The notes: generated by a model from the sequence alone, not told the origin. Positions 1-9,720 are shown, counted from the first letter of the stretch. The stretch: 34,495 nucleotides of DNA from Nitrospirota bacterium (GCA_016208875.1 JACQXD010000089.1:1-34495), one strand, 5' to 3'. Numbers and translations: made by a program.

Positions 1-1
1 C

Positions 2-1270
2 GATAAGTATTATAGGGGGAAGGAAGAGGTGGAAGATATAATAAAGGCCGCGGATGTGTCTTATCCTGAAAAGGAAAAGATTATTATGGCGGCTGAGGCA
101 ATGCTTGAAGATACACCCATCGTAAAGCTTGTCAATACCATGATGACACAGGCCGTAAAGGACAGGGCAAGCGATATACATATAGAACCTTACGAGGCTT
201 CTCTGAGGGTCAGATTCAGGATTGACGGGAGACTGCACGATGCCATGACCCCTCCGAAGCATCTTCATGCCGGGATTATATCAAGGCTGAAGATACTTTC
301 CGGTATGGATATAGCGGAGAAGAGGGTGTCTCAGGATGGTAGATTCCCGATAAATATCGAGGGCAGGCAGTTCGATGTAAGATCCTCGACTCTGCCGACG
401 ATGCACGGAGAAAAAATTGTTATGCGGCTGCTCGAAAAGACCGCCGGACTTCCTCAACTCCAGCTTAAAGAACTCGGATTTTCCGAGAATGTACTGCGGG
501 AATATGAAAGACTTATTAGTAAACCCTACGGATTTGTACTGGCAACGGGACCTACCGGCTGTGGTAAGACGACAACAATGTATTCTTCTCTCAGGAACAT
601 AAGTACGGCTGAGAAAAACATAGTTACGATAGAGGACCCCATAGAATATAACCTTCCAGGTATAAATCAGGTACAGATCAATCCTAAGGCCGGTCTTACA
701 TTTGCGTCGGGTCTAAGGTCAATTCTCAGGCAGGATCCCGATATAATAATGATCGGGGAGATCAGGGATATCGAGACGGCATCGATTGCAACCCACGCAG
801 CACTGACAGGACATCTTGTCTTGAGCACACTCCACACAAATGATTCGGTTGGTGCGATAGCAAGGTTGATAGATATGGGTGTCGAGCCCTTTCTTATAAC
901 ATCCTCTCTCGTCGGGGTATTAGGCCAGAGGCTTATTACCAAGGTATGTCCTTACTGTAAGGAGAGTTTCACCGCCGAGATTGACATACTCCAGAGTATA
1001 GGCATAAAAGGCAAAATCCTTCTGCAGAGGGGTAAGGGTTGTAATGAATGCCGATTTACAGGATATCTCGGACGTGAAGGGTTATTCGAATTATTATTGA
1101 TCACGGAAGGGATAAAAAAACTTATAGTAGAAAAGGCTACGGCAACCGAGATTAAGGAACAGGCATTGAAAGAGGGTTTCAGTCCCATGAGGAATGAGGG
1201 ACTCCTTAAGGTTGTAGAGGGTCTTACAACAATAGAAGAGGTTCTGAGGGTAACACAGGAGATTGGATAA
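2..1270 (+). CDS. gspE: Type II secretion / type IV pilus assembly ATPase GspE/PilB (5' truncated by window edge)
   Basis: Walker A GPTGCGKTTT, Asp box, IGEIRDIETA, HAALTGHLVLSTLHTND, four-Cys zinc motif CPYC...CNEC; frame open to the window edge. Confidence 0.95.
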   Translation, partial: DKYYRGKEEVEDIIKAADVSYPEKEKIIMAAEAMLEDTPIVKLVNTMMTQAVKDRASDIHIEPYEASLRVRFRIDGRLHDAMTPPKHLHAGIISRLKILSGMDIAEKRVSQDGRFPINIEGRQFDVRSSTLPTMHGEKIVMRLLEKTAGLPQLQLKELGFSENVLREYERLISKPYGFVLATGPTGCGKTTTMYSSLRNISTAEKNIVTIEDPIEYNLPGINQVQINPKAGLTFASGLRSILRQDPDIIMIGEIRDIETASIATHAALTGHLVLSTLHTNDSVGAIARLIDMGVEPFLITSSLVGVLGQRLITKVCPYCKESFTAEIDILQSIGIKGKILLQRGKGCNECRFTGYLGREGLFELLLITEGIKKLIVEKATATEIKEQALKEGFSPMRNEGLLKVVEGLTTIEEVLRVTQEIG

Positions 1271-2481
1271 TGCCTGCGTATGTCTATAAAGTAAGGACCC
1301 AGGCAGGAGAGGTTGTAAGCGGTGTTCTTAATGCACCGACGCCTGACGCCGTTGCAGAACAGCTCTTTTCAAAGGGATACATTCCGATAAAGATAGAAGC
1401 CGGGGAGGTTAGCCCGGCAGATAAGGGTTGGCAGCTTTTCGATAGGATAAAGGCAGAGGATCTGATAGTCTTCAGCAGGCAGCTTGCAACCCTTGTTACG
1501 GCAGGTATCTCATTTATCAGAGGTCTGGATACCCTTTTGGAGCAGACAAGGAATAAAAGATTGCGGATTATTATAGAGGCGATAAGAAAAGATGTAGAAG
1601 GCGGAAGTTCCTTTTCGGATGCACTCGCAAAATTCTCCTCAGTATTCTCACCGCTGTATGTCAGTATGGTGAAGGTTGGGGAGGAGGCCGGAGTCCTCGA
1701 CGATATCCTTGAAAGATTGGCTTCTCTTTTAGAACACGAGGCTGCTACGAAGGCCCGGTTGAAGGCTGCGACAAGGTATCCCACTATTGTTGTGGTAGCC
1801 ATAACAATAGCGTTTTTCGTGCTCACCACATTTGTCGTTCCAAAGTTTGCCTCGATGTATGAGGCCTCAAAGGTAGTATTGCCTCTTCCGACCCGGATAC
1901 TTATCTTTATAAACAAGGCGATAAGGACGTACTGGCCTCTTTTAATAGCCGTTGCTGCAGGTATTTTTTTTATGATAAAAAGTTATATAAGTTCTGCGCC
2001 GGGTAGGTGGAACTGGGATAAGCTTAAACTCAGGATTCCCGTAATAGGGTCTGTTGTCGAAAAGACGGTTATGTCGAGATTCGCAAGGATTTTTTCCACC
2101 CTCTATCGAAGCGGTATCCCTATGCTGCACACGCTCGATATAGTTTCAGGGACATTGGGGAACGTAATAATTGCGAGGGCGGTCGAAGTGGTTAAGGAGA
2201 GTGTGCGCGAAGGCAAGGGGTTGGCTCAACCGATGGCAAGCACAATGGTCTTTCCGCCTATGGTTACGCAGATGGTTGCAGTCGGAGAAGAGACGGGCGC
2301 ACTCGACGATATGCTTATAAAGGTGTCCGACTATTACGACCTCGAGGTCGAGTATGCTATTAAAAATCTATCAACCACCCTGGAGCCGATCCTGATGGTC
2401 TTTCTTGCAGGGATAATACTTTTTCTTGCACTGGGGATATTCCTTCCTATATGGGACATGATACACGTTATGAAAAGATAA
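1270..2481 (+). CDS. gspF: Type II secretion inner-membrane protein GspF/PilC
   Basis: Two T2SSF-like repeats (FSRQLATLVTAGISFIRGLDTL; FARIFSTLYRSGIPMLHTLDIV), TM segments; overlaps gspE stop. Confidence 0.95.
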   Translation: MPAYVYKVRTQAGEVVSGVLNAPTPDAVAEQLFSKGYIPIKIEAGEVSPADKGWQLFDRIKAEDLIVFSRQLATLVTAGISFIRGLDTLLEQTRNKRLRIIIEAIRKDVEGGSSFSDALAKFSSVFSPLYVSMVKVGEEAGVLDDILERLASLLEHEAATKARLKAATRYPTIVVVAITIAFFVLTTFVVPKFASMYEASKVVLPLPTRILIFINKAIRTYWPLLIAVAAGIFFMIKSYISSAPGRWNWDKLKLRIPVIGSVVEKTVMSRFARIFSTLYRSGIPMLHTLDIVSGTLGNVIIARAVEVVKESVREGKGLAQPMASTMVFPPMVTQMVAVGEETGALDDMLIKVSDYYDLEVEYAIKNLSTTLEPILMVFLAGIILFLALGIFLPIWDMIHVMKR

Positions 2482-3809
2482 GATTTGCCTTCTTACAGAG
2501 ACGATTTTATCTCAGTCTCTATGTATTCCTGCCGGTATTTTTTTCCGTCTTTGCATTGGCTATCCCTCTTATCTTTTTGACAAAATTCAGATCCATCCTT
2601 CAAATGCGTGTCATCGCAACGAGCGAACTTTTTTTAATCTACAGGTCAATAGAGCAGTGGACGTATATCTTTGCGGCTGCGGCATTTGTCGCGGGTTTAA
2701 TCGTTGCGTATGGCCTTGTAATATCCGCAAGGAGATTGCTTAGGAATACAGGGGATAAAGATATAGAGGAATTCGGTTCGCTCGGGAAGGAGTTCACGAG
2801 GATAGCGACCTCGTTGAGGGATTATACGTCCCTGCTCGGAAGCATGACCGGAGGGATAATAGTGATGAATAAACGCGGGGAGATAACAATGATAAATCCT
2901 CATGCCTGTTATATCCTCGGATGTTCGGAATCGGATGCGACAGGTAAAAATATTGATTATCTGATAGATATATCAAAGGATTTTGAGAAGGTTATGAAAG
3001 GGGAAGAAGTAACCTCCGAGCTGACTGCAATGATAAATAAAAAGGAATGTATAATCGGTTATACGCTTTCACCGGTAAAGGGTAAAGACACGGTAGACGG
3101 AGCGGTTCTCGATTTTATGGATATTACAAAAATAAAGAAGATGCACGAAGAGATGCAAAGGACAGAGCGATTGGCCGGCATCGGAACGATGGCAATGGAA
3201 GTCGCACATGAAGTAAGGAATCCATTAGCCTCGATCAAGGGTCTGACCCAGCTTATAGGCGAAGATATGAAGGATGACGAGCAAAAAAAAATCTATATCA
3301 CCATGATACTCTCGGAAATCGAGAGACTGAACAGGGTTGTGGATACACTTTTCGAGAAAAAGACGACAGTCCCGGACAAGGAAAATCTCAGGGAGATGAT
3401 ACACAGAATTGTGCTTTTGTGCGGCCAGGCTGTGAAGGGCAAAATTGTAAAGGTTACGGAAGAGTACGACAAGACGGCTGATGGAATGCAGATAAAAGAC
3501 GAGCGGCTGTTTCACGCCATCTATAACATAGTCCTGAACGCGTACGAAGCAGTGAGGGAAGATGGGGAGATAAGCATAAAGACACAAAAGGCTGATAATA
3601 GGACAAAGATCGAGATATGCAGCGATTCGGAGGTAAGTCCTGCAATACTTGTAGACAGGATATTCGAGGTGGATGTAACCACTAAAGGCGGCGGGCACGG
3701 GATGGGGTTGAAGATTGCGAGGGATGCAATAAAGAATATCGGCGGGGATATAGAAGTAGAGACTGCAAGAGGGAAGACGAAATTCATAATCCGGCTGCCG
3801 GGCGTGTGA
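2451..3809 (+). CDS. NtrB-type sensor histidine kinase (2 TM, PAS, HisKA, HATPase)
   Basis: AHEVRNPLASIKGL H-box, NIVLNAYEAV N-box, TTKGGGHGMGLKIARD G-box. Confidence 0.92.
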   Translation: MGHDTRYEKIRFAFLQRRFYLSLYVFLPVFFSVFALAIPLIFLTKFRSILQMRVIATSELFLIYRSIEQWTYIFAAAAFVAGLIVAYGLVISARRLLRNTGDKDIEEFGSLGKEFTRIATSLRDYTSLLGSMTGGIIVMNKRGEITMINPHACYILGCSESDATGKNIDYLIDISKDFEKVMKGEEVTSELTAMINKKECIIGYTLSPVKGKDTVDGAVLDFMDITKIKKMHEEMQRTERLAGIGTMAMEVAHEVRNPLASIKGLTQLIGEDMKDDEQKKIYITMILSEIERLNRVVDTLFEKKTTVPDKENLREMIHRIVLLCGQAVKGKIVKVTEEYDKTADGMQIKDERLFHAIYNIVLNAYEAVREDGEISIKTQKADNRTKIEICSDSEVSPAILVDRIFEVDVTTKGGGHGMGLKIARDAIKNIGGDIEVETARGKTKFIIRLPGV

Positions 3810-3897
3810 GAAATATGTTTTACGCCTATGGTCTCTGCCGCAGTGTATTCGTTGCCCCAATAACACCAAATAACAGGTATTGACAAATCTTTCGAGA

Positions 3898-3927
3898 AGT
3901 TATACGTTTAAAATAAATCGTATAACT
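3898..3927. promoter_or_regulatory. Inverted repeat AGTTATACG-N12-CGTATAACT upstream of vapB, putative autoregulatory operator
   Basis: Perfect 9-bp arms between a TTGACA at 3880 and the vapB SD/ATG. Confidence 0.6.
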
Positions 3928-3949
3928 TTTTTTAAGGAGGTTAGAAATT

Positions 3950-4177
3950 ATGGCTACGGTTAAGACATTGTCTAAAGGACAAATTGTCATACCTGCCGAT
4001 ATAAGGAAGAGGCATAACATAAAACCCGGCACCAAAATCCAGATCATGGAGTACGGGGGGATCATCTATCTCATTCCGCCTGTTGAGGACCCGATCAAGG
4101 CATCTTGCGGCATATTACCATCTAAGCCCTCCCTATCGGAAAGACTTCTGAAGGAACGGAAGGTTGAATTCAGATAA
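3950..4177 (+). CDS. AbrB/MazE-fold antitoxin (VapB-like)
   Basis: SpoVT-AbrB motif TLSKGQIVIPADIRKRHNIKPGTKIQI; strong SD aaggagg; overlaps PIN toxin. Confidence 0.9.
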   Translation: MATVKTLSKGQIVIPADIRKRHNIKPGTKIQIMEYGGIIYLIPPVEDPIKASCGILPSKPSLSERLLKERKVEFR

Positions 4178-4581
4178 TGCACAAGGAATCATTTGTTTTC
4201 GACAGCTATGCCCTTTTGAAACTTTTTCAAAAAGAAAAGGGATATGAAAAGGTTGTTCATGTTCTGGAAGATATTAAAAAAACCGGCGGCAGTAAATATA
4301 TTAGTGCTATTAACCTGGGAGAGATAATCTATTCCACGAAAAGGGAATTCGGCGATCAGAAAAAATTAGAGGTACTTGCCAATATCGAGCGATTGAACTT
4401 TACCCTTTTGCCTGTGCCTAATAGCCTGATATTCCATGCAGCAGAATTCAAGGCTCAATACAGCATCTCGTACGCCGACTGCTTTGCACTTGCATCTGCC
4501 ATAGAACACAAAGCTGTAATTGTAACCGGTGATCCCGAATTTAAAAAAGTGGAGCATTTGGTGAAAATAGTCTGGGTATGA
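4177..4581 (+). CDS. PIN-domain toxin (VapC-like)
   Basis: Acidic PIN residues FDSYALLK, NLGEIIY, SYADCFALASA, TGDPEFK. Confidence 0.88.
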   Translation: MHKESFVFDSYALLKLFQKEKGYEKVVHVLEDIKKTGGSKYISAINLGEIIYSTKREFGDQKKLEVLANIERLNFTLLPVPNSLIFHAAEFKAQYSISYADCFALASAIEHKAVIVTGDPEFKKVEHLVKIVWV

Positions 4582-4779
4582 AAAAGGCTGATTGAGAGGA
4601 AAGAAACAGATAACAAAATGGTGCCGGTGACTAAGCATGACAGAAGCGCGTTTGAGATAGCAGTGTAGGATTTTTATGTGATGGCAATTCGCGGGGTGTT
4701 ATTCCTTTTTTTTCATCCCTTTTTTTCTTCTTGATAGAATCATTCAGGGTGTGATAGTTTAGGGCAGAGTAAAACTTAT

Positions 4780-4914
4780 ATGGAAACACAGGCATATTTT
4801 GAGGACATCCAGCATCACATCTTAAAGGAACTGCGTAGGGCAAGAACCAAAATCAGCGACACAGAAATTAAGAAATTCAAGAGCGAACATCCGGATGTGG
4901 AGGTTGAATTTTGA
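4780..4914 (+). pseudogene. Possible N-terminal remnant of a phospholipase D-like domain protein
   Basis: 44-codon ORF METQAYFEDIQHHILKELRRAR... resembles the N-terminus of PLD-like proteins but lacks the core. Confidence 0.35.
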
Positions 4915-5038
4915 AGGCAAGGAAGGAGAAAAAAATAAAAGGGGCGGTACATTTTGGGTATACATAGGAAGGAAATCAGTAAAAAATGACTGAATACTTG
5001 CAGCCTGAACTGGCAATAGTTGGCGTGGAGTTCATATC

Positions 5039-5767
5039 GTGAGCAACATAGACAACAACAAATTAGAATATAAGAAATCTTTTGTTTGCTATTTGGATAT
5101 TTTAGGATTTAAAGAATTAGTAGAAAGTCATGACCCAGAAACATTATACACTTTGATAGATTATTTACGGGGTGACCTGAAAATACTATGCCAAAAATCT
5201 TCTCTGCAGTGGTTATTTATATCTGATAGTTTGCTTTTATTTACACCCAATGATTCTAAAGAAAACTTCGACAGACTAACCGGCATTGTTGCCGCAATCA
5301 TTCCAATGGCTTTTAGCAAAAGCTTTCCAACTCGTGGAGCGATATCTCATGGTGATTTCTATTTTGACAATGAATCGGGATTTTTCTTTGGCCCTGCATA
5401 CGTAGATGCAGAAAAGTATGAAAGGAAGCAGGAATGGGCTGGCGTAATATTAACGCCTAATTGCACAAATTTTGTTATGTCTCATAATTATAATTTGGAT
5501 GCCACGCTTTTAGTTGAATATAATGTGTCCATGAAAGATGGAGTTTTAGTGAGAGATGATAAATGTGAGATGTCATATAAGGATGAAAAGATGCTTTGTA
5601 TCAATTGGATAGAAAATTATTCCATTGACAAAACTATTGATGAATCTCTACTTGAAGGCGATTTTTCGAGGTTAGGGAAGAAAGTGCGAAAAGAGCATTT
5701 AAATAAGGTTGAAAACACTCGGAAATTTCTGAAACATTGTAATCAACTGGAGAAAAAAAGATGCTGA
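5039..5767 (+). CDS. Class III nucleotide cyclase-like domain protein (orphan, possibly Pycsar-cyclase related)
   Basis: FVCYLDILGFKELV, ISDSLLLF, FPTRGAISHGDFYFD, GPAYVDAEKYE in the order of metal Asp 1, metal Asp 2 and strand motifs of class III cyclases; GTG start. Confidence 0.5.
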   Translation: MSNIDNNKLEYKKSFVCYLDILGFKELVESHDPETLYTLIDYLRGDLKILCQKSSLQWLFISDSLLLFTPNDSKENFDRLTGIVAAIIPMAFSKSFPTRGAISHGDFYFDNESGFFFGPAYVDAEKYERKQEWAGVILTPNCTNFVMSHNYNLDATLLVEYNVSMKDGVLVRDDKCEMSYKDEKMLCINWIENYSIDKTIDESLLEGDFSRLGKKVRKEHLNKVENTRKFLKHCNQLEKKRC

Positions 5768-5770
5768 CGC

Positions 5771-5790
5771 TCGTGCCTTCAAAATTCATT
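5771..5790 (+). repeat. 20-bp direct repeat tcgtgccttcaaaattcatt, copy 1
   Basis: Exact match at 6599-6618. Confidence 0.8.
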
Positions 5791-5864
5791 AAACATTTAA
5801 CATCAGGGACGAAGAAGGAAAAGGTTGTTCTATTACTAAGGAATACATAAATAAAGCCACACGC

Positions 5865-5946
5865 TCGTTATTCCCGCAAGCGAAGCGTGTCGGGACTCCT
5901 TCTTGCTGTAAGGAAAGATTCCGGACAAAGCCGGAATGGCGGAGAA
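5865..5946. repeat. Palindromic intergenic repeat of the attccggacaaagccggaat type
   Basis: Nested palindromes; related copies at 10130-10220, 10322-10348 and 33852-33878. Confidence 0.7.
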
Positions 5947-6059
5947 AAAACGAGTTCAGGGAGAATTCTCTTTGATGGCAAATGGTTTCGCATAACAATG
6001 ACACGACCGCGGACTGGATTTAGTTTGCTTTTTAAAGGGTGAGTATTTATAATTAATCT

Positions 6060-6299
6060 ATGCCTACAACGATAACAACAAAAAAAACAGTGAGTATATC
6101 CAGAAGCGAAGTTGATAAGAAGGGCGCCATCGTAATTCTGTCCCTGAAAGAGTACCGGAAGCTATGCGAAAGGGCCGTGCCGACCTACTATCTGAAGGGT
6201 AAAGAAGCAGAAAATCTTGATAAGCTGGTCGAAGAGGGTTTGAGGGAGCATCGTAAATGCAGATGTAAGACCATTAAGTCTTTATCTGATTTAGACTAA
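6060..6299 (+). CDS. Type II antitoxin (Phd/RelB-like)
   Basis: Small acidic/basic ORF with Phd-like start directly upstream of a RelE-like toxin. Confidence 0.65.
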   Translation: MPTTITTKKTVSISRSEVDKKGAIVILSLKEYRKLCERAVPTYYLKGKEAENLDKLVEEGLREHRKCRCKTIKSLSDLD

Positions 6300-6560
6300 A
6301 TGATGCGAATAACCGTTTCTCCCCGCTTTGAGAAAAGGTACAAAAGCCTTCCCAAAAGAATAAAAGAAAAAGCCAAAGAGCAAGAGCTCCTTTTTCGTAA
6401 AAATCCGTTTGACCCCCGTTTAAAAACTCACAGGTTAACTGGACTGGAAAAGGAAGCATGGGCATTTTCAATAAACTACTTTTATAGGATAAAATTTATT
6501 TTTCTTACCGATGACGAGGTACTATTCCTGGATGTCGGGACACACGAAATTTATAAGTGA
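6300..6560 (+). CDS. RelE/YafQ-family toxin
   Basis: SPRFEKRYKSLPKRIKEKA...HRLTGLEKEAWAFSINYFYRIKF...FLDVGTHEIYK. Confidence 0.85.
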   Translation: MMRITVSPRFEKRYKSLPKRIKEKAKEQELLFRKNPFDPRLKTHRLTGLEKEAWAFSINYFYRIKFIFLTDDEVLFLDVGTHEIYK

Positions 6561-6598
6561 ATCTGCCCGCAGAATTAGCGAGAAAAACTGTCCGAAAT

Positions 6599-6618
6599 TC
6601 GTGCCTTCAAAATTCATT
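6599..6618 (+). repeat. 20-bp direct repeat tcgtgccttcaaaattcatt, copy 2
   Basis: Exact match at 5771-5790. Confidence 0.8.
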
Positions 6619-6752
6619 TAACTTCATGAAGCAAAAAGCAGTAAATCCGATTTTTTTCTCAGAATACCGCTTCTATTTCCCCTCCCCATCCTCTGCCCTT
6701 CTTAATCTTGCTAAGAAAACATCCCACCGATTGCCATGTGTTAATATAATAT

Positions 6753-7067
6753 ATGATGAGCGGCGAAATCAAAACGATACATGAACTTGAGGAAAAGTCG
6801 GAACAAAAGACAAAAACTCCTCCCTATTATAATGTTTATTTGATCAACGACGACTATACGACTATGGAATTCGTCGTCCATGTCCTTGAGGAAGTCTTTC
6901 ACAAATCGTCTGTCGAGGCAACTCAAATAATGCTTCACGTTCATAAAAATGGAAAGGGGCTTGCGGGTGTTTTTGTTAGGGAGATTGCAGAGACAAAGGT
7001 AGATACGGTTCATAAGCTTGCAAAAGAGAATGAATTCCCTCTGAGATGCGCGATGGAGAAGGTATGA
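6753..7067 (+). CDS. clpS: ClpS adaptor (appears intact)
   Basis: PPYYNVYLINDDYTTMEFVVHVLEEVFHKS...MLHVHKNGKGLAGVF. Confidence 0.93.
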   Translation: MMSGEIKTIHELEEKSEQKTKTPPYYNVYLINDDYTTMEFVVHVLEEVFHKSSVEATQIMLHVHKNGKGLAGVFVREIAETKVDTVHKLAKENEFPLRCAMEKV

Positions 7068-8307
7068 TCAATAAAGAACTCGAATTAATTCTTGAGGCAA
7101 CGATAAAGGATGTGAGGGTAAAAAACTATGAATATCTTACTATAGAGCATCTCCTATATGCCGTACTTCATGATGAATCGGGTGCTTCCATAATCGTAAA
7201 CTGCGGCGGAAATATATCGAGGATGAAGCAGGAGATTGAAAAATATTTCGAGGCAAATATCCCGAAGATACAAAATGCCCCGGATGTCGTTCCACGGCAG
7301 ACCATAGGTTTCCACAGGACGATACAGAGGGCATTGAATCATGTCCGTTCTGCGGGTAAGGAAGAAGTTGATTCGGGCGATATACTGGCTGCGATATTTT
7401 ATGAACAGGATTCGTACGCAGCATTAAAGAAGTCGAAGATATTCTCTCTCGATATGGGGGCATTGCTTGCAGGCACAAGATTCAGGGGTGATTTTGAGGC
7501 TCGATTGAAATCAACTATCAAAAGCCTCGAGGCGATTCAGGGGGCGATACTTTTTATTGACGAAATACACACAGTGGTAGGTGCGGGTGCAACGAGCGGC
7601 GGTTCTATGGATGCATCGAATATCCTTAAACCGATACTGAATTCCGGAAAACTGCGCTGTATTGGCGCAAGCACTTATGAGGAATATAAAAATTATTTTG
7701 AGAAAGACCGCGCACTTTCGAGAAGATTCCAAAAGATCGAACTTCAGGAGCCCGACGTCGAAGATACTATAAAAATCCTCGAAGGATTAAAATCTTACTA
7801 TGAAGAATTTCATGGAGTCGGATATACGAAGAGTGCACTAAAGGCGGCAGCAGAACTCTCTGCAAAATACATAAACGACAAGTACCTTCCCGACAAGGCA
7901 ATTGATGTGATTGATGAGGCAGGGGCTGTTTTTAAACTCGGTATCTCTAAAAAGATCGGAAATACTATAGGCGTCCCTGAAATAGAAAGAACGGTTGCAG
8001 GTATTGCAAAGATACCCGCACAAACCATCTCGACATCCGAGACAAGAAAATTGATGCGCCTCGATACGGAGCTAAAAGATGTTGTATTCGGTCAGGATAA
8101 GGCAATCGTCTCTTTAGTGTCGGCCATAAAGAGGATCCGGGCAGGAATGGCTTCTCCCGACAAACCGATCGGGTCTTTCCTTTTCCTCGGACCTACGGGG
8201 GTAGGTAAAACGTCCTTTCCGATGAAGTGCTGTTTGGAAAGTTGAAAAAGGGCGGAAAGGTTTTTATTGATCTGAAAGAGGATAAACCGGTTTTCAGGTA
8301 TTCGTAG
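7064..8307 (+). pseudogene. clpA: ClpA remnant with two internal deletions: D1 Walker A region and most of D2 missing, frame change at second junction
   Basis: N-domain, then DSYA joined to ALKKSKIFSLDMGALLAGTRFRGDFE; D2 begins GSFLFLGPTGVGKT then passes out of frame into SDEVLFGKLKKGGKVFIDLKEDKPVFRYS* (8218-8307), a typical ClpA C-terminus. Confidence 0.85.
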
Positions 8308-8350
8308 TTCAGAAACCGAAAACCGGATGCAATATTTTTCATAAATTCTA

Positions 8351-8564
8351 ATGCCTATCTTTCAATTAACAGATGCTCTCATTTTCCCTTCCCCCGAAGG
8401 TTGCGTTTGTGACCCTCGTTCAAAGATCGGCAGAAAAGAAAATTCATTTCATTGACTGCCAGATAACAACCGAACACCTGAAGAATTTCGGGGCCAAGGA
8501 GATGCTGCGCGCAAGATTTCTAAAGCTGTTGGAAAGGGCATTAAAATCTACAACCTCCTCCTGA
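8351..8564 (+). pseudogene. aat: Leucyl/phenylalanyl-tRNA--protein transferase remnant: N-terminus joined out of frame to C-terminus
   Basis: MPIFQLTDALIFPSPE (frame of 8351) followed in another frame by KVAFVTLVQRSAEKKIHFIDCQITTEHLKNFGAKEMLRARFLKLLERAL. Confidence 0.8.
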
Positions 8565-9720
8565 ATAAGGCAAAGAATTTCTCTTTGATTTTTTCGAAGA
8601 AGTCCCGGCTTTTCCATTGTTCCGGTTCTATTTTAAGCGAATGTTTTATGTCATCGGTAAAGACGTTCGTCATCTGATGACCGAACCCTTCATCGAGTAT
8701 CCCCACGTTCCCCTCGTCATTCCATCTTAGGGATTGGAAATCGAGATTTGCAGAACCTATAATACTCCATCTCCCGTCGAACACCGAGGTCTTGGCATGC
8801 AATATCTCACCCTTGTAGTTGTATATCTCGACACCGGCTCTCAGCAGTCTCGTGAATGAAGCCCTGGCTGCATAATGTGCAGCAGGTACGTCGCTTTCCA
8901 TCGGTAAGAGCAGTTTAACATCTATCCCTCTTTCTACGGCCCCGGACAGTGCGTCTATCATCCTTCTGCTCGGGGTAAAATATGCGGTTGTGAGGTATAT
9001 GCTCTGTCTTGCATGATTAATGCTGTAATATAACAAACGTCTGAGTTTTCTCCTTCCCCTCGATGAGCTTGCGAAGATAGGAAGTGCGGGCAGCCCGTCA
9101 CCTATAGTTTCCGCACTCTTATCTATATCGTATATGATCGGTTCCCCTCCCCATATCACCCAGCTTTTTTTAAATTCCCTAAGCAGTCTCAGTGCGATCG
9201 GGCCTTCGATCATGATCCCGGTATCTCTCCATGCACTCTGACGCCGCCTTAGCCTTTTAAAGTAGTATCCTCTATACTCGTTTGCTATATTTAATCCGCC
9301 TGTGAATGCCTTTTCCCCGTCTATAATGATAAGCTTTTTATGGTCGCGGTGTGCGTATGTCAAAGGAGCAGTCCATTTGAAGGGATGCGATGCCCTGACA
9401 TTAATGTGCGCCTTTTTCAATTCCGTCCAGAACTGCAGCGGTGTTCCAAAGGATCCGAAATGGTCGTAGAGAATGTATATGTAGACCCCTTCGCGTGCCT
9501 TTTTTTTCAACAACCTCGCAAGTTTAATCCCGGTCTCATCATTGCGGAATATATAAAATTCAAGACAAATGAGCCTCTTGGCGCAGGCGATGGAATCAAA
9601 TATCCCTTTAAATAATTCTTCTCCTTTCCATAGTAGTTGTACCTTATTGCCGTCCGTGAAATTGCTGCCGTACACTTTTTCTATCTCAACTCTGGTAAAT
9701 GTCCGTTCCATATCTTTCAT
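8548..9720 (-). CDS. Phospholipase D family / cardiolipin synthase-like protein
   Basis: Two HKD motifs: HRDHKKLIIIDGEKAFTGG and HAKTSVFDGRWSIIGSANLD. Confidence 0.92.
   Translation of the reverse strand: MKDMERTFTRVEIEKVYGSNFTDGNKVQLLWKGEELFKGIFDSIACAKRLICLEFYIFRNDETGIKLARLLKKKAREGVYIYILYDHFGSFGTPLQFWTELKKAHINVRASHPFKWTAPLTYAHRDHKKLIIIDGEKAFTGGLNIANEYRGYYFKRLRRRQSAWRDTGIMIEGPIALRLLREFKKSWVIWGGEPIIYDIDKSAETIGDGLPALPIFASSSRGRRKLRRLLYYSINHARQSIYLTTAYFTPSRRMIDALSGAVERGIDVKLLLPMESDVPAAHYAARASFTRLLRAGVEIYNYKGEILHAKTSVFDGRWSIIGSANLDFQSLRWNDEGNVGILDEGFGHQMTNVFTDDIKHSLKIEPEQWKSRDFFEKIKEKFFALFRRRL

Noticed and set aside
1284-1916. 210-aa antisense ORF
   Set aside because: Fully opposite to well-supported gspF; no recognisable motifs.
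3225-3869. 214-aa and nested antisense ORFs opposite the histidine kinase
   Set aside because: Shadow ORFs; the kinase on the plus strand has all catalytic motifs.
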